Source of the DNA: Bacillus siamensis KCTC 13613
GTDB taxonomy: Bacteria; Bacillota; Bacilli; Bacillales; Bacillaceae
Direction: 5' to 3'
Assembly (NCBI RefSeq): GCF_000262045.1
Contig: NZ_AJVF01000013.1
Span: 124,001-188,000 of the forward strand
DNA: 64,000 bases
Under the pieces are notes generated by a model. The model was not told the origin of the DNA, ran no database searches, and worked only from the letters and a program-made list of their open reading frames with translations. Of this stretch, positions 37,885-52,800 are shown piece after piece; positions within the stretch are counted from its first letter, which is position 1; every line of letters begins with the position of its first letter. A program made the position numbers and the translations under genes.

Positions 37885-40800
37885 TTAACTCAATTGTTGT
37901 GCACGTCTAGTTACTTTAGGCTGATAGCTTCGCAGTTTTTGCATCGCCGAGCCGTGATGTTCCGGGTATACTTCTATCATTTCTTCCGGTTTTTCCAAAG
38001 GCTCTTCCGCCTGTTTCATCATGACGAACTGGTTCAACGGGCCGCCGAGCAATCGTTCAAGCGCCGCCATTGCTTCGGGCGATTCAATTGATCCGACTCC
38101 CGCCTGTTTCATCCGTTCTTGATAGTCGGCAGATGAGACGATTCCGACACTGCCCCAGTAGCTCCAATTCATCACCGCCGCCTTATACGGCCGCGTTTGA
38201 GCCAAATGAGCGGCAAAGGCATCTTTGAAACTGCATCCGGCGGCGTAATTGCTTTGTCCGGCCGCTCGTGCAAATGATTGTACAGACGAGAAGAACAAAG
38301 CAAAGTCCAGCGGCTCATTTCGGAAAACATGGGCCATATTCACGCTGACATTGACCTTTGCAGCGAGCACGCTTTTAAAACGGCTTTCCGGCATATTTGC
38401 CAGACTCTGATCCTCTAAAACGATTGCGGAATGGATGATTCCGTTTATTTGCGGGTACGTGCGTTTGATCGTTTCATACGCCCGTGTGAGTGCATCCTGA
38501 TCTGCCGCGTCTGCTTCAATATAAATCGGCGCCGGGCCGAACTGGCTGAGTCTGTCGATTTTTTCCTGAATGGCGCTGTTATGTTTTCGTCTGCCGATCC
38601 AAACGACGCGTGCCTGATACGTTTTTACGGCATATTCGCTCCATGCCTCGCCGATACCTCCGGCGCCGCCAATGATGACATAGACGCCGCCTTTTTGGTA
38701 AGCGGGCCGGCTTGACATCGGCTGCTGTACAGGAATGAGGCGCTGTTTGTACCAGAGATTGTTCCGGTACGCCCATGTATTGCCTTGCTCATCAAACGGC
38801 GCCGAGAACAGCTCCGCCTTTGAAACATCTTCCGGACATCCGGCATCAATCAGCCTTGTCTGCCAGTTCGGATACTCTTTTGCGAGCGAGCCGATTAAAC
38901 CGTGAAGGCCTGCGTGAGCCGGATCAATGATGTCCGCCGGCTGTACGGACTGTGTTTTTATGGTGACTGCAGTCAGGCTGATTCGCTTGCCTCCATATCC
39001 TAAAGCAAGCATGGCCTTGATCACTCTGTACATCTGGATGACGCCCGTATCCTGAGCTTTCACCATGTCAGCAGCGCTGTGAACAGGGGCGATCCATACG
39101 ATATGGCCGAATGTCCCGCTTGCTTTCATTTTTGCTGCAACAGCCTCTATTTCATCCTCCGGGGTGATATGAAGCCTTTTCGCATAAGGATGATGCAATT
39201 GAAAAGCTGCGCTCTCCTCATCCCCCGCGATAAAGACAACCTCTTCCGTCTTATATGCCGGGCTTCGGTCACTGAATTCCGCAAGATCCCATACCGGAGC
39301 CAGAAGGTTTGCTCCATTTAATGATGTTTCCGGCGCAGGGCCTTCCATCATTCTGGAAGAAATCCCTTTAATCCTGACACAGACCCGGCCTGTCTCATCG
39401 CATAAGTCAATGTCCAGCCGCTGTATTTTCTCGTCCGTTCCCCGGGAGCTGACATACGCCCACATGCTTGTCGTGCACGGACTGAAAATGTCCAGTTCCT
39501 CAAGAGCGAACGGCAGTGACAGCTGGTTATCATCTGCGTGCAGCTTCAGCCCGATTGTCGCTTGCAAAGCTGAATCAAGCATACACGGGTGAAGAACATA
39601 TTGATCTGCCGTTTCTTCGAGGAAGGAAGGCAGCCGGAGCTCAGCCAATGCTTGATTGCTTCCGATGTGAATCTGCTTGATTCCTTGTTGTCCGGGACCG
39701 TAGTCAATACCGATTTTTCCGAATAAGCCGTAACACTGCTCAGAAGTCAGCATGCTGCGGCTGCATTGAGCTTTCAGGGCGCCTATATCACGATGCGGAG
39801 TCTCAACGGCGCTGAGAATGCCGGCAGCCCCCTGACAGTGTATTTGCCTGCCGCTTGCTTCTGTTTGTGAAGCAGTGTAAATGTCATACACGATCTCACC
39901 GTTTTCCCTCGGAACGAGGCTGATCTGCGTTTCAATCGGGCGGCTTCCCGCTTCGATCGGCCGAACCCAACCGATGTTTTTCAGGCGGATGACAGACGGA
40001 CGTTCTTTTTGCCCTTTGACCGCCTGAGCAACTGCTGCCCTAGCCATTTCCAAGTAGGCGACACCCGGCATGACCGGTTTGCCTTTAATCAGATGATCGG
40101 TGAAAATGGTCTCCTGCCCCGTAAATTCAGATCGGTACCGCTGTTCTGTTAAATCCGATACGTTTTCGTGAAGCAGCGGATGCAGCACCTTGGCCGTCGG
40201 CACAGCTTGCGGCTTCTCTGCTTTGGGCCGGTTGTCTGTGATCCAGTACCGCTCTTTCGCAAACGGATAAGCAGGAAGACTCATCCGTTGGGGCTTGATA
40301 TCAGCATATAGGCCGTCCCATTTGATATCGGCACCCTGCACCCATAATTCCGCAAGCTTGTCATTCTCCCGGCGGCTGATCAGTTCTTCTGTATCCGGTT
40401 CGCCGTTTGCGCCTGCCATAATGGATTTCAGCGCGGCTTTACCCGCTTTCCCTTTATAGATGCCCGCTGCGTCATAATTCCCTTTCGCACAGCTCTTTAG
40501 CTTGTCCCGCAGTTCTTCGGCGGAGGAAGCAATAACGGCCGCTCTCTCTTCCATGGCATCACGTCCCTGCTGAAGCGTGTAAGCAATGCCCGTAAGATCC
40601 TCATCCGTAAAAGAAGCTTGTGCCAGCTGGTGTGCCTGTTCTTGCAGACGGTCTTCTTCTTTGGCCGACAGCACAAAGATTTGAGGGTGTGTGAAAATGG
40701 CTGTTTTCCTTTCTTCCCTCGGGATATATTCTTCAATGACGACATGTGCGTTTACGCCGCCGATGCCGAAAGAACTGATTCCCGCACGGCGCGGCAGATC

Positions 40801-43800
40801 GCTGCCGTTTTCGTCTTTCAATGCCGTCCATTCTCTTTTTTCCTGTACGATGTAAAACGGGCTGTCTTTCAGTTTGATATACGGGTTGATGACCTCGCTA
40901 TGGAGGCTTTTTGCAAGTGTTTTATGCTTCATCTGCATCAGCACTTTGATCACACCCGCGACACCGGCTGCAAGCGACAGATGGCCGATATTGGTTTTTG
41001 CCGAACCCAGACCGCAGTGACTCGCGTAAACGGCGGGATCGCCGGTTTTTTCGTACAGCTTTTGAAAGGCCGATTTCAGTCCGTTGATTTCGACCGGGTC
41101 GCCAAGCTCCGTTCCGGTTCCGTGCGCTTCAATATAAGTGACGGTTCTCGGATCAATGCCGGCTTTGTCATAAGCCGTTCTGACGACTTCCGCCTGGGCT
41201 TTCGGATTCGGCGTCGTCAAGGAGTTCGCGCGTCCGCCGTGATTGACCGCGCTGCCTTTAATGACGCCATAGATGTGATCGCCCGCTTTTTCTGCTTCTG
41301 ACAGCTTTTTCAAAAACAGAATTCCGGCACCTTCACTGACGGCAAATCCGTCCGCCCTGTCGGAGAATGTTTTGCATTTCCCTTCTTTGCTCAGCGCGCC
41401 GGCTTTGTCATAAGCGATGTGGCCCTGCGGTGTGACGACGGTATTCACGCCGCCTGCGATCGCCATGTCGCAGTTCCCGTTTTCAATGGCGCACACCGCG
41501 TGATGAATCGCGACCAGTGAGCTGGAACAAGCCGTGTCAATCGGTTCACTCGGCCCGTGCAGATTAAGCATATAGCTGACACGGTTCGGTCCCGCTGACG
41601 GACTCATATTTGCGGCTGATGCACCGCCGATATCCAAGTCAGAAAACAGTGAGCCGTATCCGGTGTTTCCCGTGCCGATGTAAAGGCCTGTTTTCGTGCC
41701 GGAAAGGCTTTTAGCGGAATATCCCGCATCTTCAATCGCTTGCCACGCATACATCATTAACAAGCGCTGCTGCGGATCCATCTGTTCGGCTTCCAGCGGC
41801 GAAATTCCGAAGAACAGCGGATCAAAATCCGCAACTCCGTCAATAAATCCGCCCCACTTTACATTTGTTTTGTTGGCTTCATTAAGCGGGTCGCCGTAAT
41901 ACTCCCGCCAGTCCCAGCGATCCGCCGGCACCTCTGTTATGCAATCTGTTCCCTCTTCTAAGTTGCGCCAATACTCATCAATATTTGCGGCCTTCGGAAA
42001 CACTCCGCTCATGCCGACGATAGCGATCGGTTCCGGTTTATGTTCAACCGCAGTCTGAACAGGCTGTACGGCAGTTTTTGCAAAGCGCTTGTTCCCTGTC
42101 AGTCTCATGCTGCCGTCATCTGTTATGCGGCTTTGTTTCTCTTCTTTCGGCTGTGTGCTGCCGGCAAATTGTGTGTGATAGTCTTCGGCCAGATGATGTG
42201 CCAAGGCTTGAATCGTCGCATATTCAAAAAATACGGTCGGTGTCAGATCAAGCTGATAAGTGTCATTCAGCTTGTTGGCGAATTCCGTCAGCGTAATGGA
42301 ATCAAACCCGTATTGATTGAACTCCAATTCAATATCGATTTCATCAATGTTTATTTTCAGAAGTGCGGAAACCTCTTTTGCCAGCAATTCCTGAATTTTC
42401 GCCGTCAAGTCCTTCGGTGCAGGCGTTTCCTCCGTTTTCTTAACCGGTGCAAAAGCGGCTGCAGGCGTCTTCTGAAGCAGTTTCTCCCGCATTACGGCGC
42501 GGTTTCCTTCCATGACGAGCACGCTTGTTTTCCCCGTGCTCCATGCGTTGTAAAGAGCTTCTATTCCGGTTTCAGTGCGCATCGGCACGACACCAGTCCT
42601 TTTTTCGGTGAGCTTCGCCATTTCTTCATTGACTTGCATTCCGCCGTCTTTCCAAAGCGGCCAATTGACCGACAATGTATGTCCATGGCGGTACATTGCC
42701 TTAACCAGCGCGTTGCGGTATGCCGCATAGCTGTCCATAAATGCGTTTGCCGCCGCATAATCCGCCTGTCCCGCATTCCCGGTGACGCCGGATATGGATG
42801 AGAAAACGATGAAAAAGTCCAGCGCTAAATGCTCGGTTGCTTCATCAAGGTTGACAAATCCGTCGGTTTTAGGCGCCAATACACTGTAAAACTCTTCGGT
42901 TGTTTTCTTTGCGATATATTGATCTTTCATCACACCCGCGCTGTGAATGATGCCGTGAAGGCCGCCGTATTCCGTTTCAATTGTATTGACCAGATCTGCC
43001 GCAGTTTGAGCGTTTGTCACATCAGCCTGTCTGTATTCCGCTTTTGCTCCGAGAGATTCAAGCGATTGCAGCTGCTTCCGCTGATACTCGCTTAACGCGG
43101 AACGGCCTGTCAGAACGAGTGTCGGCTCTTTGACTTTGCGGGCGATTTCTTTGGCAAAAATAAAACCTAAGCCCCCGGCTCCTCCGGTAATAAGATAAAT
43201 GCCTCCGTCATTCCACGGAATGCGTATTTTATTGCCGGAGACGGCCGTTTCTTTGACATCTGCGCTGTATCGGATGCCGTTTTCATATTTGACATGGCTG
43301 TCATCAGCCCGTGTTTTATTTTCTATGATGATGTCTGTGATTCTGCCGTTTTCCGCCGGTTCTATTTCAATCAGCTGGGTTTTCAGTTTTTTATGTTCCA
43401 GGCCGGCTGTTTTTAACAGACCTGAAATCCCTGAGAGCAGCTGATGCTTATCTGTTTTAGTGAGAACCGTCTGGATGAGGACGTCTCCTTCCGTCTCTTC
43501 CTTCAGCAGTTTTTGCAGCGTCTCCAATATCCGTCCTGTATAATCACGGAAGCGCGCCGCATCTTTCCCGTGCAGGGAGGTCAGTTCAATGCATTCGGCC
43601 CCCGCAGCTTCAACGGCTTGTTTCAATCCGGCGTCTGTGTTACAAAGCAACACGATATGCCGGGCAAAAACCGGTTCCGTTTGAGCGGCAGTTTCATCGC
43701 TTCGGGTCCATACCGGCTCAAGCATGAGCGTTTCCGGAGCTTCTTCTTTTTTCTCAGGTTCTTTTACTGCCGTTCTGAATGACAAACCTTTCAGCCTTAC

Positions 43801-46800
43801 ACAAACCTTGCCGTTTTCATCACAAATATCAAGATCGCGTTTTTCAACCTGGCCGGCTTTATGGTCTTCGGAAAGTCTGGCGTAAACCCACATCTCGGCA
43901 GCGCATGCGCTGAATACTTCGAGCTCCTGAACCGCAAACGGAAGCATCAGCTTTTCATCATTTGTTCCAGTTAATATGCTTGATGCCTGCAATGCAGAGT
44001 CCATTAAGCCCGGATGCATGACATACTGCCGTACCGTGTCTGAACAAGCCGGATCAAGCGACAGTCTGCCCAGTACGAAATCGTCACCTGTATAAATCGC
44101 TTTGACACCCCGAAAAGCCGGGCCGTAATCAAAACCGATTTTGCGGTACATATCGTACACTTCGTCTGCAGAAAACGGTGCCTCAGCGGATCGTGATCTC
44201 AGCTTTTGCAGATCAATGACCGGTGCCTCGGCGTCAGGGCGGATTGATACTGAACCTTGACTGTAAACGGACGGCTGATCTGTTTCCCGGCCGCTGTAAA
44301 TGTCAAATTGAACATTGTTTGCAGGATCGGGAACGAGGCGGATGTTGACATGGACCGGCTCGTCTTCAATGGTGATCGGCCGCACCCAAACCGTATTCTT
44401 AAGTTTGATGCTTCCTTGTCCGGCCGGCACTTCAGATGCCTGTTCCATTGCTGCGCGCGCCATTTCAAGATGTGCCACTCCCGGTAAAATCGGCACGCCT
44501 TGTACAACATGGTCCGCAAGGTAAAATTCTTCCCCGGTGTAGATTGAGCTGAACCGCTGTTCGGCAAGGTTTGATGTATTTCTGTGCAGAAGCGGATGCA
44601 GCACGTCTAGTTTTCCGGCTGAAACAATGGCTGTTTTTTCATGTTTTCCGGTACGATTTTCCGCCCAATAACGGTCTTTTGCAAACGGGTATGTCGGCAG
44701 GCTTATCCTCTTAGGCGGCCGGCCTCCGTACAGCTTCGCCCAATTGACGTTCAGCCCTTTGACCCATAATTCAAGCAGCTTCGCGTATTTGCCGCGTGCC
44801 ATCCATTTTTCAACGGCTTCTTGAATGTCTTCATCTTCCGTCAGCATTTGCAGCGTGCCTTTGTCTATTCTTCCTCTGTACAAGTCCGCGTTCTTATCCC
44901 CGGTGATAAACTGTGACAGTTTTTCCTGCAGTTCTTCTGCGGACCCGGCAATAACCGCCAGACGTTCTTCCATGGCGTCCCTTCCGATTTGGAGGGTATA
45001 AGCCATAGAAACGAGGCTGGATTGATCGTATCGTTTTTCAGTAAGCGCACGTTTCAGCTGTTCGGCCTGTTCTTTCAGGCGTTTTTCATTTTTGGCGGAT
45101 AGAACGAAAAGACATGGGTTGATATGCGAATCATCTGCTTCCGCTTTTTCTTGCGGAATGTATTCTTCGATAACGACGTGGGCGTTTACCCCTCCGATGC
45201 CGAATGAGCTGATGCCCGCGCGGCGCGGCTTATCGTTTCCGTGTTCGTCCGTCTGCGTCTTCCATTCCATCGTTTCCCGCACCAGATAAAACGGGCTGTC
45301 TTCAAGCTGAATGTACGGATTTACCGTCTCACAATGAAGACTTTTTACCAATGTCCGATGCTTCATCTGCAGCAAGATTTTAATGATTCCCGCTGCTCCC
45401 GCCGCAAGGGATAAATGGCCGATATTCGTTTTGACTGAGCCTAAGCCGCAATAGCCGGACGCTTTCTCTTTTCCGTCTGTAAATGAGCTGAATGCTTGCT
45501 TCAGCCCGTTAATTTCAACGGGATCTCCCAGTTCTGTTCCCGTGCCGTGCGCTTCGATATAAGAGACCGTTTTCGGATCAATGCCCGCTTTTTTGTATGC
45601 GGCTTTAATGACTTCCGCCTGCTGTTTCGGGTTAGGCGTTGTTAAAGATGCCGCGCGGCCGCCATGATTCACCGCGCTTCCTTTAATGACGCCGTAAATA
45701 TGGTCTCCATCCGCCTCAGCCGCTTTCAGTTTTTTGAGGAAAAAGAGCCCGGCTCCTTCCCCGTGAGCAAAACCGTCAGCCTGATCGGAGAATGTTTTGC
45801 ATCGCCCTTCTTTGCTCAGCGCCCCCGCTTTGTCAAAGCTGATATACACATCCGGAAGAATGATCGTATTGATTCCTCCCGCCAAAGCCATGTCGCACGT
45901 CCCTTCTTCAATTGAAGAAACGGCATGATGTATGGCAACGAGTGAGCTTGAGCAGGCCGTATCAATCGGTTCGCTCGGTCCGTGCAGATTGAGCGTATAG
46001 CTGACACGGTTCGGGCCGACAGACGGACTTGTATTGGCTGCGGACGACCCTTCAATGGTCGCATCGGCGTTGGCTAAAAGAGATCCGTAACCGGTATTTC
46101 CAGTCCCGATAAACACACCTGTTTTTGTGCCTGATAGACTCTTTGACGCATATCCGGCATCTTCAATCGCTTTCCACGCATACGTCAGCAAGAGACGCTG
46201 CTGAGGGTCCATCTGTTCCGCTTCCCGGGGTGAGATTCCGAAAAATAACGGATCAAACTCTGCAATTCCGTCAATAAATCCGCCCTGGATGACGTTTGTT
46301 TTATTGGCTTCTTTTGCAGGATCCCCGTAGTAGTCCCGCCAGTCCCAGCGGTCTTTCGGAATCTCGGTCATGCAGTCTTTGCCTTCTTTCAGGTTCTGCC
46401 AGTAAGCTTCAATGTCTTCGGCCATCGGAAAAATTCCGCTGATGCCTACGATTGCGATCGGCTCCGGCTTTTGGTTCCGCTGCACTGTCTGCGGCGGTGT
46501 CTCAGGCAGAGTGCGGCGGCGCTTAACGGACGGGCGTGTGTTTTGAGCCTCTTTTACCGGTCTTTGTGATTGGACCGTTTTTGTATTTACCGCAAAACGT
46601 CCCGCGAATTCCTCTTCATATTCACCGATTAAATGAACGGCGAATTCATGGATCGTCGGATGATCAAAGAAAATCGTCGGCGTTAACGTGAGCCGGTACG
46701 TTTTGTTTAACCGGTTCGTAAACTCGGTCATCGAAATTGAGTCAAGCCCGTATTTTGTCATTTCTTCATGAGGATCAATGTTGTCAAGCTTCACTTTTAA

Positions 46801-49800
46801 CAGTGAGGCTGTCTGCTGTTTTAACAGATGCTTCACTTTTTCAAGGAGGCTGTCTGCATCAATGTCATGACGTAAGCGGGTCTCTGCTTCCGGACGGTCA
46901 TTTTCTTTGCGGAACAGCTTTTCTTTCATGGTTTTCCCATCTCCTTCAAGAACCGTCATCCGGGCTGTCCCGCTCATCAAGCCTTGATACAAGGCCTTGA
47001 TGCCGGCTTCTGTGCCGAGCGGCGCGATTCCCGCCTCCTGCATCAGCATATCTTCTGTCTGCTTTCCTGCCTGCATTCCGCCTTCTTTCCATAACGGCCA
47101 GCTGACAGAAAGCGTCTTTCCGTATCTTTGTCCTGTGGCTTGCAAAGAACGGCGGTACTCGGCATACATCTCCATAAAGACGTTTGCGGATGCATAGTCA
47201 GCCTGGCCGACGCTTCCAAGCACACCCGATAAGGAGGAAAAAACAATAAAGACATCTAATTTCTCGTGCTGTGACGCTTCATCAAGATAGACAAGACCCT
47301 TCACTTTCGGAGCGAGAACGTCTTGGTATTCCTCCGCCGTCTTCTTCACCATGTAGTTATCTTTAATAACACCGGCACTGTGTACAATCCCGTCCAGCTT
47401 GCCGTGCCGTTTGCGGATATTGCGGATGAGACGGTATACTTCAGCTTCATCTGTAACATCGGTCTGCTCGTAAAAGACAGATGCACCGGCAGCACTCACT
47501 GTTTCCATCATGTCTTTCTGCTTTTCTCCAAGAGCGGATCGGCAGGTTAATATGATGTCGGCGCCTTTTGTGCGGGTTGCGATCTCTTTTGCAAAGATCA
47601 GGCCTAAACCTCCCGCACCTCCTGTAATAAGATAAACGCCTTTATCTTTCCACGGAATGTCAGGCTCCGCTTCAGAAATGTCCAGCTCTTTCCAATCAGC
47701 GGCAAAGCGCTTGCCGTCTTCATATTTCACATGGACGCTTTCGGCATGCCTGCGGTTTTCCGCCGCTTTTTCCGCTATGCCTTCAGCACTTTCTTTCTCA
47801 TCGGCTTCTATCATTTGGCAGATCAGCTTGGATTGTTCAAGACATGCCGTTTTGAAAAGACCGGTAATGCCTGAGAACACCTGCTGTAAGCCCGCTGACC
47901 GCGTGACAGCCTGAAGAAGGATGCGGCCTTTCGGCTTATTTTTCATGATGGTTTTCATACGGGCAAACAGCTGGCCCGCATAAGAATGATACCGCTCTGC
48001 AATGGATGCGGGACGCTCGTCCAAGATCAAGACGCTTGCATGTTCAAGCTTTGCTTCGACAGCTTGTTTAACGGCCTCATCGTACTCACAGAGGAAAATG
48101 ATATGCTGTTCATACGACGGCTCGCGGTCCGCCGGTTCCGGCTGCTCTTTCCAGACCGGTTCAGCCAGCAATGTCTCGGTACGGCTGACCGAAACGCCGG
48201 CACCCGCGTTTTCTTCCATAATCCGCGTTGAGAAACCTCTCATCCGAACACAAAGCACGCCGTTATTGTCATATAAATCAATATCGGCTTTTTGAATAGG
48301 ATCGCCGGCTTTATTGTTCGCGCTGAATGTGACGTGCACCCACATGTCATCAGCGCATGGCTCCAGAATGTCCAGCTCCTCTAAAGCAAACGGCAATGCG
48401 GCTTTGAATGGTTCTCCGCTTTCTGCAAGTTGCGCTCTTGTCACGTTCTGCAAATATTCGGCGGCCTGAAGCGCACCGTCCATCATACTCGGATGAAGGA
48501 TATAATCAGCTTTTGTATGAGAGACGGATTCAGGAAGCTTCAATTTAGCAAGCATCCGGTCTTCGCCTTTATATACAAGCTGGACACCTTTGTAGCCCGG
48601 CCCGTAATCAGCTCCGATCATTCCTTTGTAAAACGCTTGAGATTCGATTGTTCCCTGCGTGCATCGGCGCTTCAGCTCATCAAGATCCGCTGTTTCTTCT
48701 GGTTCTTTCCGGATGATTTCAGCGATGCCCTGATTATAAAGAAGGTCTTCTTCACCGCTTGAATCATTCCCGCCGTACATTCTGTATTGAATCTGCCCGT
48801 CTTCTTCTTCATAAAGTCCAATATGAACACGGATAGCCTCCTGATCGGCTATCACCGGGCGGACCCATACGATATTCTTTAAACGCAGGCCCAGAGATTC
48901 GTCTGTTACCCCGCCGATGCTTCTCTCCGCCGCGGCCCGTGCCATCTCAAGGGTGACGGCAGCCGGCACGATCGCCATTCCTTTAATGATATGCTCGGCA
49001 ATAAAATACTCTTTTCCCGTGAATTCCGAACTGAACCGCTGCTCCTGCAAAACGGATGTATTCTGATGTACCAACGGATGCAAAAGCTTCGCATCTGTTT
49101 GCTTCACGGTTTCTTCCGGCCAGAAGCGCTCCTCTGCGAACGGGTAGGTCGGCGCACTGATTTTTTGCGGCGCGGAATCCTGATACAATAAGCCCCAATC
49201 GACACGCACTCCTTCTATCCAAAGCGCCGCAAGTGCTTTCAGCTTTTCATCCCGTGTCTGACATGCCGCAAGCTCATCCAGCTCCTGAGATGACGCTTCT
49301 TTATTTCTCACCTTTTCGCCCCGTAAGATGTTTTGGTCATTGCCATTGATGAAATCCTGCAGCTGCCGCTTCAAATCGTGACGATCATGACAGATAAAAA
49401 CGGCTCTCTCTTCCATCGCTTCACGTCCGGTCTGATACGTAAATGCCAGATCATGCAAGGACACATCGTTTTCGGCGTCATTCAAAAAGTCAGAAAGACA
49501 AGACGCATAGGCAGTCAGACGCTCATGATTTCTCGCTGAGAGCGGAACGATATAAGGCGGCTGTCCGTCATTTGATCCGCTGATCGTTTTGTTTTCATAC
49601 TGTTCAAAAATAGCGTGTGCGTTTGTTCCTCCGAGTCCGAATGAGCTTAACGCTGCGCGGTGCGGCGTGTCTCTCTCCGGAAGCGGTTTTCTCTTGTCCG
49701 CCACATAAAACGGCGAACCGCTGAATGTGATATTCGGATTCGGTGATGTGTAATTAAGGGTAGGCGCCAGCTCCCGATGATATAAACTCATCGCAACTTT

Positions 49801-52800
49801 AATACATCCGGCTAGGCCCGCTGCTGTATCCAGATGGCCGATATTCGTTTTTACGGAACCGATCCCGCAATACTGCTCCCGATCCGTGTAACGTTTATAC
49901 ACTTGCTGCAGCGCAGACATTTCAATCGGGTCACCCAATGTCGTTCCCGTGCCGTGCGCTTCAATGTAAGAAATGGTCTCCGGGTGAACGCCCGTGCTGT
50001 CTAAAACATGCTGGATGACGTCCGTCTGGCCTTTTACACTCGGTGCGTAAAAACCGACTTTATCCGCTCCGTCATTGTTCAGACCGATGCCTCTGAGCAC
50101 GGCGTATATGTGATCTCCGTCCTGTACGGCTTGTGACGCCTTTTTCAGCAGAATGACGGCCGCTCCTTCTCCGCCCGCCATCCCGTCGGCTGAAGCGTCA
50201 AATGCCTTGACATGCCCGTCGCTTGAAAAATTCAATCCGGCTTGATGCACATAGCCGATGCTGGTCGAAGCGTGCAGAGTTGCTCCGCCGACGAGCGCGT
50301 ATTCTGATTCTCCGCTCGTTATGCTTTTGCAGGCCGAATAAAGACCGACCAGTGATGACGAGCAATTGGAATGAACGAAATAGCTTGGCCCTTTTAATCC
50401 GAGCTTATGGGAAACCATCGTCGGAATCGTGCCGCTCTGCGCTAACACCCATGACACATAGCCGTCAGGTGATTCGTGGCCTTCTGTCGTTTTTTCCGGC
50501 AAAAGCGACCGATACGAATTATTGCTCGCCGACATATAAACGCTAGTCTTCGGAATCTCTTTGGATACATATCCCGCATCCTCGACGGCTTTCCAGGAAT
50601 GAAGCAGCAGAAGCCGCAGCTGAGGATCCATAAATTCAGCATCTTTCGGAGAAATGTGAAAGAACTCAGGATCAAAGAGATCTTTTCCTTCTATCGCCGA
50701 TAATGCCGGCACATAGTTTGGATTTTCGATCAAATCTTCCGGGACGCCGGCTTCCCGGAGCTCTTGTTCCGAATAGAAACGGACGCTTTCCTTTCCTTCT
50801 CTTAACTGCTTCCAGAACTCATGATGATTTTTCGCGCCGGGGAACTGACAGGAAATCCCTACTATTGCCACACTGTCTTCAAGGTAAGACGGCATCCCGT
50901 TTTGCGGTGTTTGTTCTCTTTCTCTCTCATCTTGGCCGGGCGCCTCTGATTCATCCGCCTGTTTTGTTTCAACAATAAAACGGCTGATCGCCTGAATCGT
51001 CGAGTGTTCGAATAAATCCGTAACGGTAAAATCACACTCCAGCTCCTGTTTAATGCGTTCTGCCGCCGCAACAGCCAAAAGCGAGTCGCCCCCTACATCG
51101 AAAAAGCCGTCTTCGGTTTTGATGCCTGCCGTATTCAGCAGGTCTTCCCATATTTCGGTCACTTTCGCTTCCGCTTCTGACAACGGCAGTCTGCCCGTCC
51201 TTTCAGACCGGTGAACGATCACCTTGCGCTGTTCCAGGTCCTTGCGGTTCACTTTTCCGCTCGGTGTTAACGGCAGCGCATCCAGACGGATAAAATGGGC
51301 AGGCGCCATATAATCCGGCAGACCTGATAAAAGATGACTGCGGAGCGCTTTTTCATCTGCCGAATGACCGGAGCGGGCCGTATAATAAGCAATCAGCTTT
51401 TTATGTCCGTTCTTTTCCTGCACAACAACCGCCTGATCAAGAATGTCCGGATGCTCGCTCAATTTTGTTTCAATCGCTCCCAATTCAATGCGGAAGCCGC
51501 GGATTTTCACTTGACTGTCAATACGGCCGGCATATTCTATATTTCCGTCAGGCAGCCATCTGGCCAAATCGCCTGTTTTGTAAAGCTTTTCCCCTTCACT
51601 AAACGGATTATCAATAAACGATACCGCCGTCAGCTCAGGCTGATTGTAATAGCCTCTGGCCAGTCCGGCGCCGGCTACGCAAAGCTCTCCGGCCACACCG
51701 TCAGGGACGGGGCTGAGCTTTTCATCGAGGATATAAAGCCTCGTGTTTTGAATCGGTTTCCCGATCGGTGTATTCCTGCTTGTAATGTCCTTATCGCCGC
51801 AGCTGTAGTAAGCGGCATAAATGGATGTTTCCGTCGGGCCGTATATATTTTCAATTCTGGCCTTTTTGAAGATGGAAACCGACTTTTTGACCAAGTCTTT
51901 CGGAAACGCCTCTCCGGCCACCATCACATATTTCAAAGGACCGCCTTCTGTAAATGCCGTATACCGCTTTACCGTTTCTAAAAATACATTAAACACGGCA
52001 GGGGCAAAATTCAGATGCGTCACCTGGTGAGTCTGGATATATTCCATGCAAAGCTGCGGATTTTTTTCTGCACCGGGCGGCAAAATGACAAGCCGTCCGT
52101 TTCCGATAAACCAGCCGAATAATTCTGAAATTGAAACGTCAAACACATAATTCGTTTTTAACAAATAGGCATCCTCATGCGCGACCGGATACTCCGCTTC
52201 TAAAAACTGCAGTGTGTTCATGATGGCTCTGTGCTCTACCATGACGCCTTTCGGTTTTCCCGTACTTCCGGACGTATAAAGAATATAAGCGAGATGATGC
52301 GGTTTTGAACGCGGCATCAGTTTCGCTCCGCTGACAGGTCCGCTGTTTTCAATCTCCACCGTGCTCACGCCGCCGATGGTTAACTCCTCAATCACGCCGC
52401 GTGTTTTTGCTTGCGTTAATACGATCGAAACACCGCTGTCAGTCAATACGTGTGCCATCCGTTCGTTTGGAAAAGCCGGGTCAAGCGGGACATACGCACC
52501 TCCCGCTTTTAAAATGGCGAGGATGCCGATGACCATCTCAAAAGAACGCTCCGTACAGATACCGACCGGGCATTCCGGTGTGACGCCCATTTCTTGCAGA
52601 TGCACAGCGAGCGCCGTGCTTCGTTCATCTAATTCGCGATATGTAAGGCTTGTCTCACCGAATGTGACGGCTGCTCTGTCAGGGTGTCGCCCGGCTTTTT
52701 CTGCAAACACGTCATGAATGCAGCGGTTATTCGGCTGATGAGATGGACGGCTTTCCTCCCGTTTTTGATTGAGCAGGCCGGAACAGGCATCAAAAGCGAT

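Noticed and set aside
40618-41301. 227-codon plus-strand ORF inside baeN
   Set aside because: Antisense shadow of KS codons in GC-rich PKS DNA; the opposite frame is a clear KS domain. The same holds for 42040-42801 and 51334-51981.
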